Below are positions 1 through 8,824 of a DNA stretch of 64,000 nt, in pieces. How positions within the stretch are numbered: the stretch's first letter is position 1; the number at the start of each line of letters is the position of its first letter. The stretch covers positions 1-64,000 of the forward strand of contig WGMT01000016.1 of the NCBI GenBank assembly GCA_016124945.1, given 5' to 3'. The notes beneath the pieces were generated by a model that saw nothing but the letters and a program-made list of their open reading frames with translations, did not search any database and was not told where the DNA came from. A program made the position numbers and the translations under genes. The DNA comes from a bacterium. Lineage in GTDB: Bacteria; Chloroflexota; Anaerolineae; Caldilineales; Caldilineaceae.

Positions 1-2
1 AG

Positions 3-203
3 TTGGCCTACATGGCACAGCAACTGCTTGAACAGGTCAGCCACTTCCGCACTGAAGTACAGGAGCAGGCAGCCTACAGCGTCGCTTCAGGCAAGATTGT
101 ATCCGGCAGTAATGGCAACGGCAATGGACACGGCAAAGAAGGGATTGCCAAGCTTGCCAAGCACGATGTCACAGATCGTGCGGCGGCGTTGCCGGTGAAC
201 TGA
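3..203 (+). CDS. C-terminal fragment, probably of a methyl-accepting chemotaxis protein
   Basis: The reading frame is open at the left edge and ends with TGA at 201-203, so only the last 66 residues are present. The start of the fragment (AQQLLEQVSHFRTEV) resembles the end of the signalling helix of chemoreceptors. It is followed by a low-complexity Gly/Asn/His-rich linker and a short polar tail. No conserved domain is complete, so the chemoreceptor call is an inference from helix-like composition. A 32-bp perfect hairpin follows the stop codon. Confidence 0.45.
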   Translation: MAYMAQQLLEQVSHFRTEVQEQAAYSVASGKIVSGSNGNGNGHGKEGIAKLAKHDVTDRAAALPVN

Positions 204-220
204 GTCCTCTGTTAATTCCT

Positions 221-293
221 GTCTAAACAAATGAGGGGATGTGTGGTGGTGGACGCAACGCCCACCACCACACATCCCCTCATTTGTTTAGAC
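221..293. terminator. 32-bp perfect intergenic hairpin
   Basis: Left arm 221-252 and right arm 262-293 are exact reverse complements around a 9-nt loop. A second small hairpin (293-300 with 304-311) abuts it. There is no clear T tract. It lies between two convergent genes and could end transcription from both sides. Confidence 0.7.
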
Positions 294-358
294 CCTGTTT
301 GAAAAACAGGGATTGCGAGTGAGCGTCGGTTGAGTATAGGCTTTGATGCGACGTGCAC

Positions 359-3292
359 TTACCGATACGGTGGCGGCGGCAAAATGTCGGTAATTATTTG
401 CGCGAGGACAGGAATGTCTAATGGCTTGGGCAGCCACGTCTTGAGCCCGAGATCATTGAAAGACTTTGTATCGATCTGGTCGAGATGCCCTGTCATAAAG
501 ATCACCGGCAGGTTGGGGTAATGTTGCTGCACCTGAACCAACAGCTCCTCACCACCCATTTCCGGCATAACCAGATCGCAGAGGATCAACGCAATGGCGT
601 GCTCCTGACGGGCCAGTAACGAGAGCGCCTCAACCCCATTGGCGGCGCCAAGCACTTCGTATTGCCAGTTGGCCAGCAATTCCGATAGGACGGCGCGCAA
701 CATTTCATCGTCTTCAACCAGCAGGATACGTTGACCATTGCCCTGTGGAACACTGTGCGCCTCCTCTGGCAAGTCTTCATATGGGTCCGGCTGTTGCTTA
801 CAGGGGAAGTACAGTTCGAAGGTAGCGCCTGCCCCTGGTAGGCTGGTCACCTTAATATGGCCTTCATGCTGTTTGACAATGCCGTAAACCTGCGCCAGAC
901 CAAGCCCGGTACCCCGTCCTCGCTCTTTCGTCGAAAAGAAGGGCTCAAAAATATGCGCCATTACATCACGGCTCATCCCGATTCCACTATCGGCAACTGT
1001 CAACTTGATCCAGGGCCCCTGTGCCATGCCGACGATGGGCGGGTGGGCAGCGTCCATAAGCGCCACCATAGAGATTGTCAGATCCAATGTACCGCCATTG
1101 GGCATCGCGTCGCGTGCGTTGATGGCCAGGTTGGTGATTACCTGCTGCAAACGCCCAGGATCGCCGTTGAGCATGTAGAGTTCATCATCATAGTGAAGCT
1201 GAATCAGAATATTTTCGGGCAGAGTTCGTTCTAGAAGTTTGACCTGCTCTTTGAGGAAGGGCAACAGATCCAACGGCTGTCTTTCCATCCCACTGCGGCG
1301 GCTGAAATCGAGGATCTGCTGGATCAGGGCGCTGGCACTTTTCGCCTGTTGATGAATAATGCCAGCCCGTTCGCGGAAGCGTTCTGGCACCTCTTCGGCT
1401 CGGTGAAGCATCTGCGCGTAGATCACAACCACGCCCAGGATGTTGTTGAAATCGTGTGCAATGCCTGCGGCCAACTGCCCGACAGCAGCCAGCCGTTCCT
1501 GGCGGTTATGCTCTTCTACCAGACGTTTGCGATCGGTAATGTCCTCTCTCACTGCGACATAGTGCGAAATTTTCCCATTGTCATCCTTTACCGAGGCAAT
1601 CGACATCTGTTCCCAGAAGAGTTGATTGTTCTTCTTGCGATTGCAGATTTCTCCTTGCCAGATCTGCCCACTTTTGATTTGTTGCCACATGTTTCGGTAG
1701 AACTCTTTTGCGTGGATACCCGAACGCAAGATGCGCGGTGTTTCCCCGATTACTTCGGGCATGCTATAGCCTGTCAGTTCACAAAATTTGGGGTTGACGT
1801 ATTCAATCTTGCCTTGAGCATCTGTGATGACCACCGATACAGAGCTTTGTTCAATGGCCTGTTTAAGTTGACGCAACGACTTTTCTGCCTGGTTGCGTTC
1901 GGTGACATCAACGTAGCTGGCGATGACGGAACTGCTGCCGTCTATGTCGAGCATGTGCGCGCTGACAAGAAAATCGCGCGTGCCGCCCGCCCTGGTCATG
2001 AACTGTGCGGGAAAGTCCGTCACTTGCCTCTGGTCGATCAAGCGTTGCCGTGCTTCTCTGCGTACTTCAGGATCGGCCCAGATCACCATGGTATGTTCCG
2101 GGGCGTTGCTCAAATCAGAAACAGAATAGCCCACCACTGCCTGATACTGCTGGTTGCAGTCGATGCTCTCGCCTGTGTTGACGTCAAAAATCTCCATCGC
2201 CGTGGGATGGTAGCGAAAAGCCTGTTCGAAGCGGTCCTGGCTCTTTTTCATTGCTTCGCGGGCAAGATGTTGCTCGGTTACATCCTCCATCATCATCACC
2301 ACATGGCGTAGTTTCCCTTGCGTATCGGTTAGTGCATAGCTGTACGACTTAAACCAGTTATGCTGGGCCTTGTCCGCCATTCTCGCCGTTGAGGCAGCGT
2401 CTTCGCCTTCTGCCGCTGCTATGTTTGCGGGCGATTTCTCCAGCGGCATCAACAGCGATTCCCCGTTGAATGTCCTCTGCATAAAGGATTGAAGCGGAGG
2501 CGCCAGCGGCGTATTTGAAGACAGAACATTGTACCGCTCGATCATTGTGTGTGCAGCAGCCGGAGAGAGGCCAAGCAGGCGGAAATAGGCAGCGTTTGCT
2601 TCCACCAATGTGCCGTCGGGCGTATAGATCGAAATACCCAGGGGTGACTGCTCCATGAGTGAGCGGAAACGTTGTTCGCTCTCCTCAATCTGCGCTTGAA
2701 GCTGTTTTCGTTCGCTAATGTCAATGGCAATGACCAGGCGCGCAGATCTGTCGCTATATTGGATGGTGTGCGAGATGATTTCAACTGGAAAGATTGTCCC
2801 GTTGCGGCGCTTGTGGCGCCATTCACCTGCACTGTTGAGTGCACTTTGGGTGGCCGCAATGTTTTGCAACAGGAGTGGGACATCCTCCGGCGGGCGGACG
2901 TCGCAAATAGTCATGCTTAAAAATTCTTGTTGCGAGTAGCCATAGTTTTTGATTGCTGTCTGGTTAACGTCTAAAAAGGCCAGTGTCTCCAAATCGTAAA
3001 CCCACATTGCCAGCGGATTGTTTTCAAACAGCAGACGATATCTTGCTTCGCCTGCGTAGACATGTTGAGTCATCGCTTCGATTTGTCTGTGCTTTCGCAA
3101 TAAAAGCCAGTAGATCAATAGCCCGCTGATCAGCACAAAGAGCATGCCTTTGATTGTTTGCCAGGCAGCAAATTGATCAAGTTGGGGGGCGAACCACACT
3201 GTCAGCCAATCTGTGAGAAAAATCCAAAGCCCACCAAAGAGTAAGTAGATGGGCACAATGCGATTCATTGTGATCTTGTAAGCACGGGGCAT
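359..3292 (-). CDS. Hybrid sensor histidine kinase with four PAS domains and a receiver domain
   Basis: A 977-residue membrane sensor. Two hydrophobic segments lie near residues 12-35 and 45-67. Four PAS/PAC units follow (about 80-200, 205-345, 350-468 and 475-590). The dimerisation/phosphoacceptor helix contains GIAHDFNN, with the phosphorylated His near 613. The ATPase domain has DSGIGM and GTGLGLAQVYGIV motifs. A C-terminal receiver domain (about 858-975) has the DD pair in LLVEDDE, the phospho-Asp in LILCDLVMP and the Lys in LPKPLD. ATG at 3292 is preferred over TTG at 3295 because GAGAGGAA lies upstream. The histidine-to-receiver layout suggests either intramolecular phosphotransfer or feedback. 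The signal sensed cannot be read from the sequence. It is transcribed away from the lipid-kinase gene across a 415-bp spacer. Confidence 0.93.
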   Translation of the reverse strand: MPRAYKITMNRIVPIYLLFGGLWIFLTDWLTVWFAPQLDQFAAWQTIKGMLFVLISGLLIYWLLLRKHRQIEAMTQHVYAGEARYRLLFENNPLAMWVYDLETLAFLDVNQTAIKNYGYSQQEFLSMTICDVRPPEDVPLLLQNIAATQSALNSAGEWRHKRRNGTIFPVEIISHTIQYSDRSARLVIAIDISERKQLQAQIEESEQRFRSLMEQSPLGISIYTPDGTLVEANAAYFRLLGLSPAAAHTMIERYNVLSSNTPLAPPLQSFMQRTFNGESLLMPLEKSPANIAAAEGEDAASTARMADKAQHNWFKSYSYALTDTQGKLRHVVMMMEDVTEQHLAREAMKKSQDRFEQAFRYHPTAMEIFDVNTGESIDCNQQYQAVVGYSVSDLSNAPEHTMVIWADPEVRREARQRLIDQRQVTDFPAQFMTRAGGTRDFLVSAHMLDIDGSSSVIASYVDVTERNQAEKSLRQLKQAIEQSSVSVVITDAQGKIEYVNPKFCELTGYSMPEVIGETPRILRSGIHAKEFYRNMWQQIKSGQIWQGEICNRKKNNQLFWEQMSIASVKDDNGKISHYVAVREDITDRKRLVEEHNRQERLAAVGQLAAGIAHDFNNILGVVVIYAQMLHRAEEVPERFRERAGIIHQQAKSASALIQQILDFSRRSGMERQPLDLLPFLKEQVKLLERTLPENILIQLHYDDELYMLNGDPGRLQQVITNLAINARDAMPNGGTLDLTISMVALMDAAHPPIVGMAQGPWIKLTVADSGIGMSRDVMAHIFEPFFSTKERGRGTGLGLAQVYGIVKQHEGHIKVTSLPGAGATFELYFPCKQQPDPYEDLPEEAHSVPQGNGQRILLVEDDEMLRAVLSELLANWQYEVLGAANGVEALSLLARQEHAIALILCDLVMPEMGGEELLVQVQQHYPNLPVIFMTGHLDQIDTKSFNDLGLKTWLPKPLDIPVLAQIITDILPPPPYR

Positions 3293-3399
3293 CAATCTGT
3301 TTCCTCTCTTGGTGGGTGGACAGTACTCTGTACAGCGCCAAGACTAAGCAAAAACTTACCATTCAAAGACAACGGAATCATAATAATTCATAATACTCA

Positions 3400-3499
3400 A
3401 ATAAGTTATACCGAAATTTCAGCACACTATAGGAAGGAAGTTGTTTGAGCGCCAGGTATAACTTACAAAAAACAAGTCATACCTTTTGTAAGTTATACC
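3400..3499. promoter_or_regulatory. Palindromic AAGTTATACC boxes between divergent genes
   Basis: GGTATAACTTACAAAA (3455-3470) and its exact reverse complement (3484-3499) form a 16-bp inverted repeat with a 13-nt spacer. A third copy of AAGTTATACC lies at about 3400-3409. The repeats sit in the A+T-rich spacer between the hybrid kinase and the lipid-kinase-like gene. They could be an operator for either gene or a transcribed hairpin. Confidence 0.5.
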
Positions 3500-3642
3500 T
3501 TTTGTGGATTCCTTTTCTATCTCGTTATCTATAGATACGCCGTCGAAGATCCCTTATGCTCGACTCAAGATTACGCGCGTAATTCAACCTTGGGGGCAAG
3601 CACCAGAGTGCCCAGATACGAGCACTTTTTGTTGCTACTTGA

Positions 3643-3698
3643 GGTTCATCACAAAGAGTTCATCACAAAGAGTTCATCACAAAGAGTTCATCACAAAG
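3643..3698. repeat. Four tandem copies of a 14-bp unit
   Basis: The unit AGTTCATCACAAAG occurs four times in succession (first copy with one change), ending 9 bp before the ATG at 3708. The open frame extends through the repeat, but the repeat looks like a leader and not coding sequence. Confidence 0.85.
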
Positions 3699-3707
3699 AT
3701 AGGTCAC

Positions 3708-4646
3708 ATGGATCTAAAAACGAAACGCACACTGTTGTTATTCAACCCGAACGCCGGTGCAAACCGAGAAGAGCCAATGGATCTGGTTGGTATCATCCGC
3801 GAAATGCAGCGGTGGGATCTTGTTCCCCTCGTCTTCTTAATCGAAGAAGATTGTGATCTTCCCCGCGCGGTGGACGATGCCCTTGCTGATGGCATCGATC
3901 TCTTCGTTGTTTGTGGCGGCGACGGCACGATCTCCGCTGTGGCCGGCGCATTGGCTCACGCCAATGCCACGCTGGGCATTATCGCCGGCGGTACCCGTAA
4001 CAACATTGTGCTGAGCCTGGGCCTGCCAGAGACGGTAGCTGAGGCTGTCGCTCTTTTGCGCAACGGGCGTCCTCGTGCAGTGGACATGGGCCAACTCACC
4101 CTACTCACCGCAGAGGGATACACCAAGATACGCCCTTTTCTCGAAGTGTGTTCTATCGGATTGGGATCTGCACTCTTTTCGCCGGCAGACGATGTACAAC
4201 ATGGAGACTTATCCCGAATCGGCGATCTGCTGTCTACGCTGATCACCTCTCCAACAGCAGAATTCACCCTGCTTCTAGACGAAAAACAGGACCAGTTTGC
4301 ATCGGGCCATGCCATCCTGGTCGTCAATATGCCCTACAGTGGCCACAACTACCCCATGGGTGCCGAGGTAGCCTTCGACGACAAGTTGTTAGACGTGCTG
4401 GTATTTGCCGATCTAACAAAACTTGAGTTGGTGGCACATGCTCTACGCAAAGGAGATCAAACAGAGACATTGGAAGATCCACGAATCCAGCGCTACCAAG
4501 TACGCCATGTAGAGATAGACACAACCCCCGTCATGCCAGTGATGGTTGATGGGAATGTAATCGGAGAAGGCAAAGTACGAATTGAAGTTGCACCTCATCA
4601 ACTGACGATAATGCTTGCGCCGACGCTGCAAGCAGGAGAACTGTAA
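3708..4646 (+). CDS. Diacylglycerol/sphingosine kinase-like lipid kinase (DAGK catalytic domain)
   Basis: A 312-residue protein, close to the usual length of YegS/DgkB-type enzymes, which phosphorylate a lipid hydroxyl with ATP. The opening segment LLLFNPNAGA, the nucleotide-binding motif CGGDGTISAVAG and the loop GGTRNNIVLSLGLP are visible. In typical members the latter is GT-x-ND/NN. The open frame extends to 3504, but the ATG at 3708 begins the conserved domain and lies just after a tandem repeat. The next gene, a PAP2-type lipid phosphatase, starts 54 bp downstream, so kinase and phosphatase may act on the same membrane lipids. The substrate is unknown. Confidence 0.85.
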   Translation: MDLKTKRTLLLFNPNAGANREEPMDLVGIIREMQRWDLVPLVFLIEEDCDLPRAVDDALADGIDLFVVCGGDGTISAVAGALAHANATLGIIAGGTRNNIVLSLGLPETVAEAVALLRNGRPRAVDMGQLTLLTAEGYTKIRPFLEVCSIGLGSALFSPADDVQHGDLSRIGDLLSTLITSPTAEFTLLLDEKQDQFASGHAILVVNMPYSGHNYPMGAEVAFDDKLLDVLVFADLTKLELVAHALRKGDQTETLEDPRIQRYQVRHVEIDTTPVMPVMVDGNVIGEGKVRIEVAPHQLTIMLAPTLQAGEL

Positions 4647-4700
4647 ACAAGAGAGCCACAGAATTTATCCTAAAAAGTCACAGCCCAAGGAGGTAGCCTA

Positions 4701-5480
4701 ATGTCATTGGGCGAGGAGGGGCGCGCCCCCATTGCAGAAGAGCAAGAACAACACGGGATGGGGCCGCAGGGGCTCCGCTTTAACCGCCCGCTTGTATGGC
4801 TGCTAATTATGGCCATAAGCAGTGCGATCTTCTGGACATGGCTACCACTACAGGCTCGCCAATTCTTTTGGCAAAGTGTGTTGAACTATCGCCTACTGGT
4901 GAGCATGCTATTGGGTTTTTCCTTGATCACCATCTCTTTACTCTGGTCAGTCGGCCAGCGCATAGATGCCTGGGCATTTCTCTTCCTAAACCTGCGCGGA
5001 CATCGCCCACTCTGGCTTGATCGTTTTATGTGGGGCTTTACTCAGCTTGGGAACAGCCTCACCACCTTGGTGTTGGCCTTGATTGTCTTCTTATCCGGCA
5101 CACGGCTGCTCTCTTACGCGCTGATTTTGGGAACACTGACGTTGTGGCTGGTGGTCGAGCTGATCAAATTTTTGGTACACAGAAGACGTCCATTTCTGCG
5201 CCTGACGCAGACGCGCGTCATCGGCCCTCGCGAAGGAGGACGTTCCTTTCCGAGCGGTCACACCAGCCAGATATTCTTTGTGGTGACACTCCTGGCAAAT
5301 TCAATACAACCCGGCATTGCAACAGTGGTAGCGCTCTATGCCATCGCCGTAGTGGTGGGTTTTACACGCATGTATGTAGGCGTGCACTACCCTCGTGATG
5401 TCCTCGCCGGGATGGTCCTGGGTAGTACCTGGGGCATCCTCGGGGGGATTGTGCTTGGCGTCCCCTTTCTCGCCGACTAA
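4701..5480 (+). CDS. PAP2-superfamily membrane phosphatase
   Basis: A 259-residue multi-spanning membrane protein with the three phosphatase motifs: KFLVHRRRP (KxxxxxxRP type), PSGHT with the conserved His, and RMYVGVHYPRD with the nucleophile-assisting His. Such enzymes dephosphorylate lipids such as phosphatidic acid or undecaprenyl diphosphate. AGGAGG lies upstream of the ATG. A strong terminator follows directly. It is probably co-transcribed with the lipid kinase-like gene. Confidence 0.88.
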   Translation: MSLGEEGRAPIAEEQEQHGMGPQGLRFNRPLVWLLIMAISSAIFWTWLPLQARQFFWQSVLNYRLLVSMLLGFSLITISLLWSVGQRIDAWAFLFLNLRGHRPLWLDRFMWGFTQLGNSLTTLVLALIVFLSGTRLLSYALILGTLTLWLVVELIKFLVHRRRPFLRLTQTRVIGPREGGRSFPSGHTSQIFFVVTLLANSIQPGIATVVALYAIAVVVGFTRMYVGVHYPRDVLAGMVLGSTWGILGGIVLGVPFLAD

Positions 5481-5486
5481 ACACAA

Positions 5487-5524
5487 AAAGAGCGCCCGGG
5501 CAGTAAGCTGCCCGGGCGCTCTTT
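5487..5524 (+). terminator. Rho-independent terminator
   Basis: A 17-bp G+C-rich stem (5487-5503 with 5508-5524) with a TAAG loop. A-rich and T-rich ends make it usable in both directions. It lies between the phosphatase gene and the convergent tRNA. Confidence 0.85.
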
Positions 5525-5537
5525 GATGACTTCCTAT

Positions 5538-5614
<77 letters not shown>

Positions 5615-5727
5615 TCGAATATGAACCATAGTCTACCATAACTTGTGGATTTTGCAAATTCGCGGCGCGGTCTGGTAGGGTTAGTTTCCGATGCGTGTTT
5701 GCAAATTCTGTTCATTGAGTCTCGCCT

Positions 5728-5949
5728 ATGCCCCATTTTTATCGCAGTGGACGCCATCTGCTTCGTCTCTTCTTGATCCTGGTGCTCTCAGGCAGCCTCT
5801 TCGGCTGGTGGTACGCTGATCAAAACTGGCGACCGGCAGCGGAAAATTTCGAGATGCCCACCCTGAACCAGGAGATCGACTGGCTCAACATTGCCGCCGG
5901 TTTGGTGGAAGATGCCATCGAGATTTTCCAGAGCGCTACGAGCAACTAA
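5728..5949 (+). CDS. Small membrane-anchored or secreted protein of unknown function
   Basis: 73 residues: a basic N-terminus (MPHFYRSGRHLLRLF), one hydrophobic segment (about residues 12-28) and a short acidic tail. No family is recognised. It is followed by a hairpin and T-rich stretch at 5996-6030. A real gene is plausible but not certain. Confidence 0.5.
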   Translation: MPHFYRSGRHLLRLFLILVLSGSLFGWWYADQNWRPAAENFEMPTLNQEIDWLNIAAGLVEDAIEIFQSATSN

Positions 5950-5995
5950 AACTTTGACCGGCACACAGTCCGCCGGTAGAATTGCTATTATTTGT

Positions 5996-6030
5996 GGGGA
6001 GCGAGATGATTTCGCTCCCCATTCTTTCAC
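5996..6030 (+). terminator. Probable terminator after the small gene
   Basis: GGGGAGCGA (5996-6004) pairs with TCGCTCCCC (6012-6020), followed by a T-rich stretch that includes five T's. It separates the small gene from homoserine dehydrogenase. Confidence 0.55.
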
Positions 6031-6099
6031 CCTTTTTGCTCTTTCACCTGTCACTATCGTCCCAGCCAACCTGTTGCAACAAGTGCGTGGGGAAATGTC

Positions 6100-7218
6100 A
6101 TGTTCGAACTTCCTGTGATTCTCTTCGGCGTCGGCGGTGTAGGCCGATCGCTGGTGCGTCAGATCCTCGACAATCGTCAGCTTCATGCCGATACCTACGG
6201 GCTTTACATCCGCGTCGTCGCGCTCTGTGACAGCCGCGCCGCCGTCCTCGAACCGACAGACGGCCTCAGCGATGCCCACATCGAAGCTGCGCTCGCGCTG
6301 AAACAGGCAGGCAAGTCGCTGTCTGCCCACGAACTAGGCGGCACTCAGGACGATCTCAGCGCCATCCTCGATATCGCCGGTCTGCCCGGCACCGTTGTGG
6401 TCGATTGCAGTGCCACCGACCAGACGACGCCGGCGCTTCTCTTTGCCCTGGATCGGGGCTACCACCTTGTACTTGCCAACAAAAAACCGCTGACCATCCA
6501 GCAGGAGGTGTACGACCGGCTCACCAGAGCCGGTGACACCCAGGGCGCTTTTGATCCGGCGCGCATCCGCTGGGAGACGACAGTGGGTGCCGGCCTGCCG
6601 GTGATCACAACGCTCAATCGGCTCACCGCCAGCGGTGATCCAATCGGACGGGTGGCCGGCACCTTCAGTGGCACACTCGGCTACCTGATGACCGGTCTCG
6701 AAGAAGGCCGCATCTTCAGCGAAGTGGTGCGAGAGGCCCACGCCCTCGGCTACACCGAACCAGATCCGCGCGATGACCTCGGCGGTGTGGACGTGGCGCG
6801 CAAAGCCTTAATCCTCGCCCGCGGCATGGGACATCGCCTGGAAATGAACGATGTCAGCGTGAAGGGGCTCTACCCACCGCTCATGGAATCGCTCAGCGTT
6901 GCCGAGTTCATGGCCGAGCTGCCCCAACTCGACGAACACTATCGCGACGAAGTAGCCCGTGCCGCCACCGAAAGCAAAGTGCTACGTTACGCCGCCACCC
7001 TCGTCGTCGAGGACGGACACGTCACCTGTGAGGTAGGCCCGACTGCCGTAGACAAAGACACACCACTGGGCCGCCTTAGCGGCACAGACAACCTAATCGC
7101 TTTCTACACTCGCTGGTACAGCCCCAACCCGCTGGTCATTCAGGGCCGCGGCGCCGGCGTTGAAGTGACGGCGGCAGGTGTACTCAGCGATGTAGTCGAA
7201 ATGGCATTTACTTCGTAA
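6100..7218 (+). CDS. hom: Homoserine dehydrogenase
   Basis: 372 residues, without the C-terminal ACT domain of longer forms. It catalyses the NAD(P)H-linked reduction of aspartate semialdehyde to homoserine, the entry to threonine and methionine. The N-terminal Rossmann motif is GVGGVGRSLV. The catalytic domain has NKKPLT, ETTVGAGLPVI, GTFSGTLGYL and EPDPRDDLGGVDVARK, which contains the conserved Asp and Lys. The gene for the preceding pathway enzyme follows on the same strand. Lack of an ACT domain suggests no classic threonine feedback site on this protein. Confidence 0.95.
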   Translation: MFELPVILFGVGGVGRSLVRQILDNRQLHADTYGLYIRVVALCDSRAAVLEPTDGLSDAHIEAALALKQAGKSLSAHELGGTQDDLSAILDIAGLPGTVVVDCSATDQTTPALLFALDRGYHLVLANKKPLTIQQEVYDRLTRAGDTQGAFDPARIRWETTVGAGLPVITTLNRLTASGDPIGRVAGTFSGTLGYLMTGLEEGRIFSEVVREAHALGYTEPDPRDDLGGVDVARKALILARGMGHRLEMNDVSVKGLYPPLMESLSVAEFMAELPQLDEHYRDEVARAATESKVLRYAATLVVEDGHVTCEVGPTAVDKDTPLGRLSGTDNLIAFYTRWYSPNPLVIQGRGAGVEVTAAGVLSDVVEMAFTS

Positions 7219-7229
7219 TGAAGGATATT

Positions 7230-7366
7230 CGTGTTGCGTGGGTTAAGTTGATTGTCGTCGCTGTGTGGGTCATGTCTGGTTGAGGATAGTGTGTAGTGCG
7301 TGCACTGTCCATCATTTAACAGAAACGTTCCCAATACCGAAGCAGTGACTTTACCCACGTAACACG
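7230..7366. repeat. Imperfect inverted repeat between hom and asd
   Basis: CGTGTTGCGTGGGTTAAGT (7230-7248) and its near reverse complement (7348-7366) differ at two positions. They bracket about 99 bp. The right arm ends a few bases before the asd leader. Its role is unknown. Confidence 0.5.
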
Positions 7367-7385
7367 TAACACGGAGACAACACCC

Positions 7386-8489
7386 ATGAACACACCCAAA
7401 ATCAAAGTCGGTGTCCTCGGCGCAACTGGCGCAGTCGGACAACGCTTCGTACAGATGCTACAAGGACACCCCTGGTTTGAGATCAGCGCACTCTGCGCGT
7501 CGGAACGAAGTATGGGCAAACGGTACGCAGACGCCTGCAACTGGAACCTGCGTGGCGACATGCCCGCCCATCTGCGCGATGTGATCCTCGAAGAAGCCGT
7601 GCCGGGGATGGACGTTCAGATCTTCTTCAGCGCCCTGCCCAGCGACGCCGCCCGCGAAAAAGAACAGGAACTCGCCGCTGGTGGGCACATCGTCTGTAGC
7701 AACGCCAGTGCTCACCGCTACGACGACGACGTTCCCCTGCTCATTCCCGAAGTCAACCCCGAACACCTGGGGTTGATCGACATTCAGCAGCAGCGCCGCG
7801 GCTGGTCGGGCTTTATCACCACCAACCCCAATTGCAGCACAACACACCTGGTCAGCGCGCTGCATCCGCTCCACACCGCCTTCGGCATCCGCAAACTCTT
7901 CGTGGTCACCATGCAGGCGGTCAGTGGCGCCGGCTACCCTGGCGTCAGCAGCATGGACATTCTCGACAACATCGTGCCCTACATCGGCAAAGAAGAAGAG
8001 AAGATGGAGAAGCGCGAGCCGCAGAAACTGCTCGGTCAATTCAACGGGCACTCAGTGGAAATGGCCGACTTTGTGGTGAGTGCACACTGTAACCGTGTCC
8101 CTGTGCGCAATGGACACCTGGAAGCGGTAAGTGTAGAGTTCGATCGTGCGCCCAGCCTCAATGAGATCCGCGAAGCGTGGCACAGCTACAAACCATTGGC
8201 GCAGCAGCTCAATCTACCCAGCGCGCCACAACCCGCCCTGATCTACCGCGAAGAACAGGATCGCCCACAGCCACGCCTCGACCGCCTTGCCGGCAGCGTA
8301 CCCGGCATGACGACTGTAATCGGTCGCTTGCGCGAAGACCCACTCTTCCACGCCAAATTCCTGGTGCTCGGCCACAACACCATCCGCGGCGCAGCCGGCG
8401 GCAGCCTGCTCAACGCCGAATTGCTGGTGGCGCGGGGCTATCTTGGTGCAGAAGCGGCAGCATTGGTGGGCGCCGCACAGATGGCATAG
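7386..8489 (+). CDS. asd: Aspartate-semialdehyde dehydrogenase, archaeal/fungal type
   Basis: 367 residues. It reduces aspartyl phosphate to aspartate semialdehyde with NADPH and supplies lysine, threonine, methionine and cell-wall precursors. The cofactor motif is GVLGATGAVGQRF. The catalytic Cys lies in NPNCSTT, and the downstream QAVSGAGYPGV and NRVPVRNGHLE segments match the branch typical of archaea, fungi and Chloroflexi more than the common bacterial form. It lies 167 bp downstream of hom, so the two may share regulation. A heptamer repeat array starts 1 bp after the stop codon. Confidence 0.94.
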   Translation: MNTPKIKVGVLGATGAVGQRFVQMLQGHPWFEISALCASERSMGKRYADACNWNLRGDMPAHLRDVILEEAVPGMDVQIFFSALPSDAAREKEQELAAGGHIVCSNASAHRYDDDVPLLIPEVNPEHLGLIDIQQQRRGWSGFITTNPNCSTTHLVSALHPLHTAFGIRKLFVVTMQAVSGAGYPGVSSMDILDNIVPYIGKEEEKMEKREPQKLLGQFNGHSVEMADFVVSAHCNRVPVRNGHLEAVSVEFDRAPSLNEIREAWHSYKPLAQQLNLPSAPQPALIYREEQDRPQPRLDRLAGSVPGMTTVIGRLREDPLFHAKFLVLGHNTIRGAAGGSLLNAELLVARGYLGAEAAALVGAAQMA

Positions 8490-8490
8490 T

Positions 8491-8558
8491 GATTGACGAT
8501 TGACGATTGACGATTGACGATTGACGATTGACGATTGACGATTGACGATTGACGATTG
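8491..8558. repeat. GATTGAC heptamer tandem array (9.7 copies)
   Basis: Nine exact copies of GATTGAC run from 8491 to 8553, with a 5-nt partial copy. The array starts immediately after the asd stop codon and leads straight into a 22-bp hairpin. It resembles the short tandemly repeated heptamers described in filamentous cyanobacteria. Confidence 0.97.
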
Positions 8559-8560
8559 TA

Positions 8561-8610
8561 GCGAATAGAAACCCACCAGGTTGTCTGAAACCTGGTGGGT
8601 TTCTATTCGC
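8561..8610. terminator. 22-bp perfect hairpin after asd
   Basis: Arms 8561-8582 and 8589-8610 are exact reverse complements with a 6-nt loop. There is no T tract. It probably marks the 3' end of the asd transcript, as an unusual terminator or RNA stabiliser. Confidence 0.65.
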
Positions 8611-8824
8611 CCAAGTTGCAAGCAGACGCGCTTAAAAGATCAGGGCCCACAACGCTACACGCAAAACTATTTAGAAAGAGCGAACAACCTGGTGTACAAT
8701 AGGCATACGAATCACCTACGAGGTTTTGGTTAGCCCCTTCATTTCGGGAAATCGCTCGCCAGAACACAATCTGGTACAATGGGGGGCATTGTGTTTGGAA
8801 AGTGTAGCAGACCGGAAGGAAAGC

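Noticed and set aside
221..311. Possible CRISPR repeat array
   Set aside because: There is only one long palindrome, with no repeated unit separated by unique spacers; the same holds for the other hairpins.
1349..2311. A plus-strand open frame of 320 codons
   Set aside because: It is antisense to the hybrid kinase and has no recognisable domain or ribosome binding site.
8491..8558. CRISPR or origin iterons
   Set aside because: The units are contiguous 7-mers without spacers, and no replication gene or DnaA box cluster is nearby.
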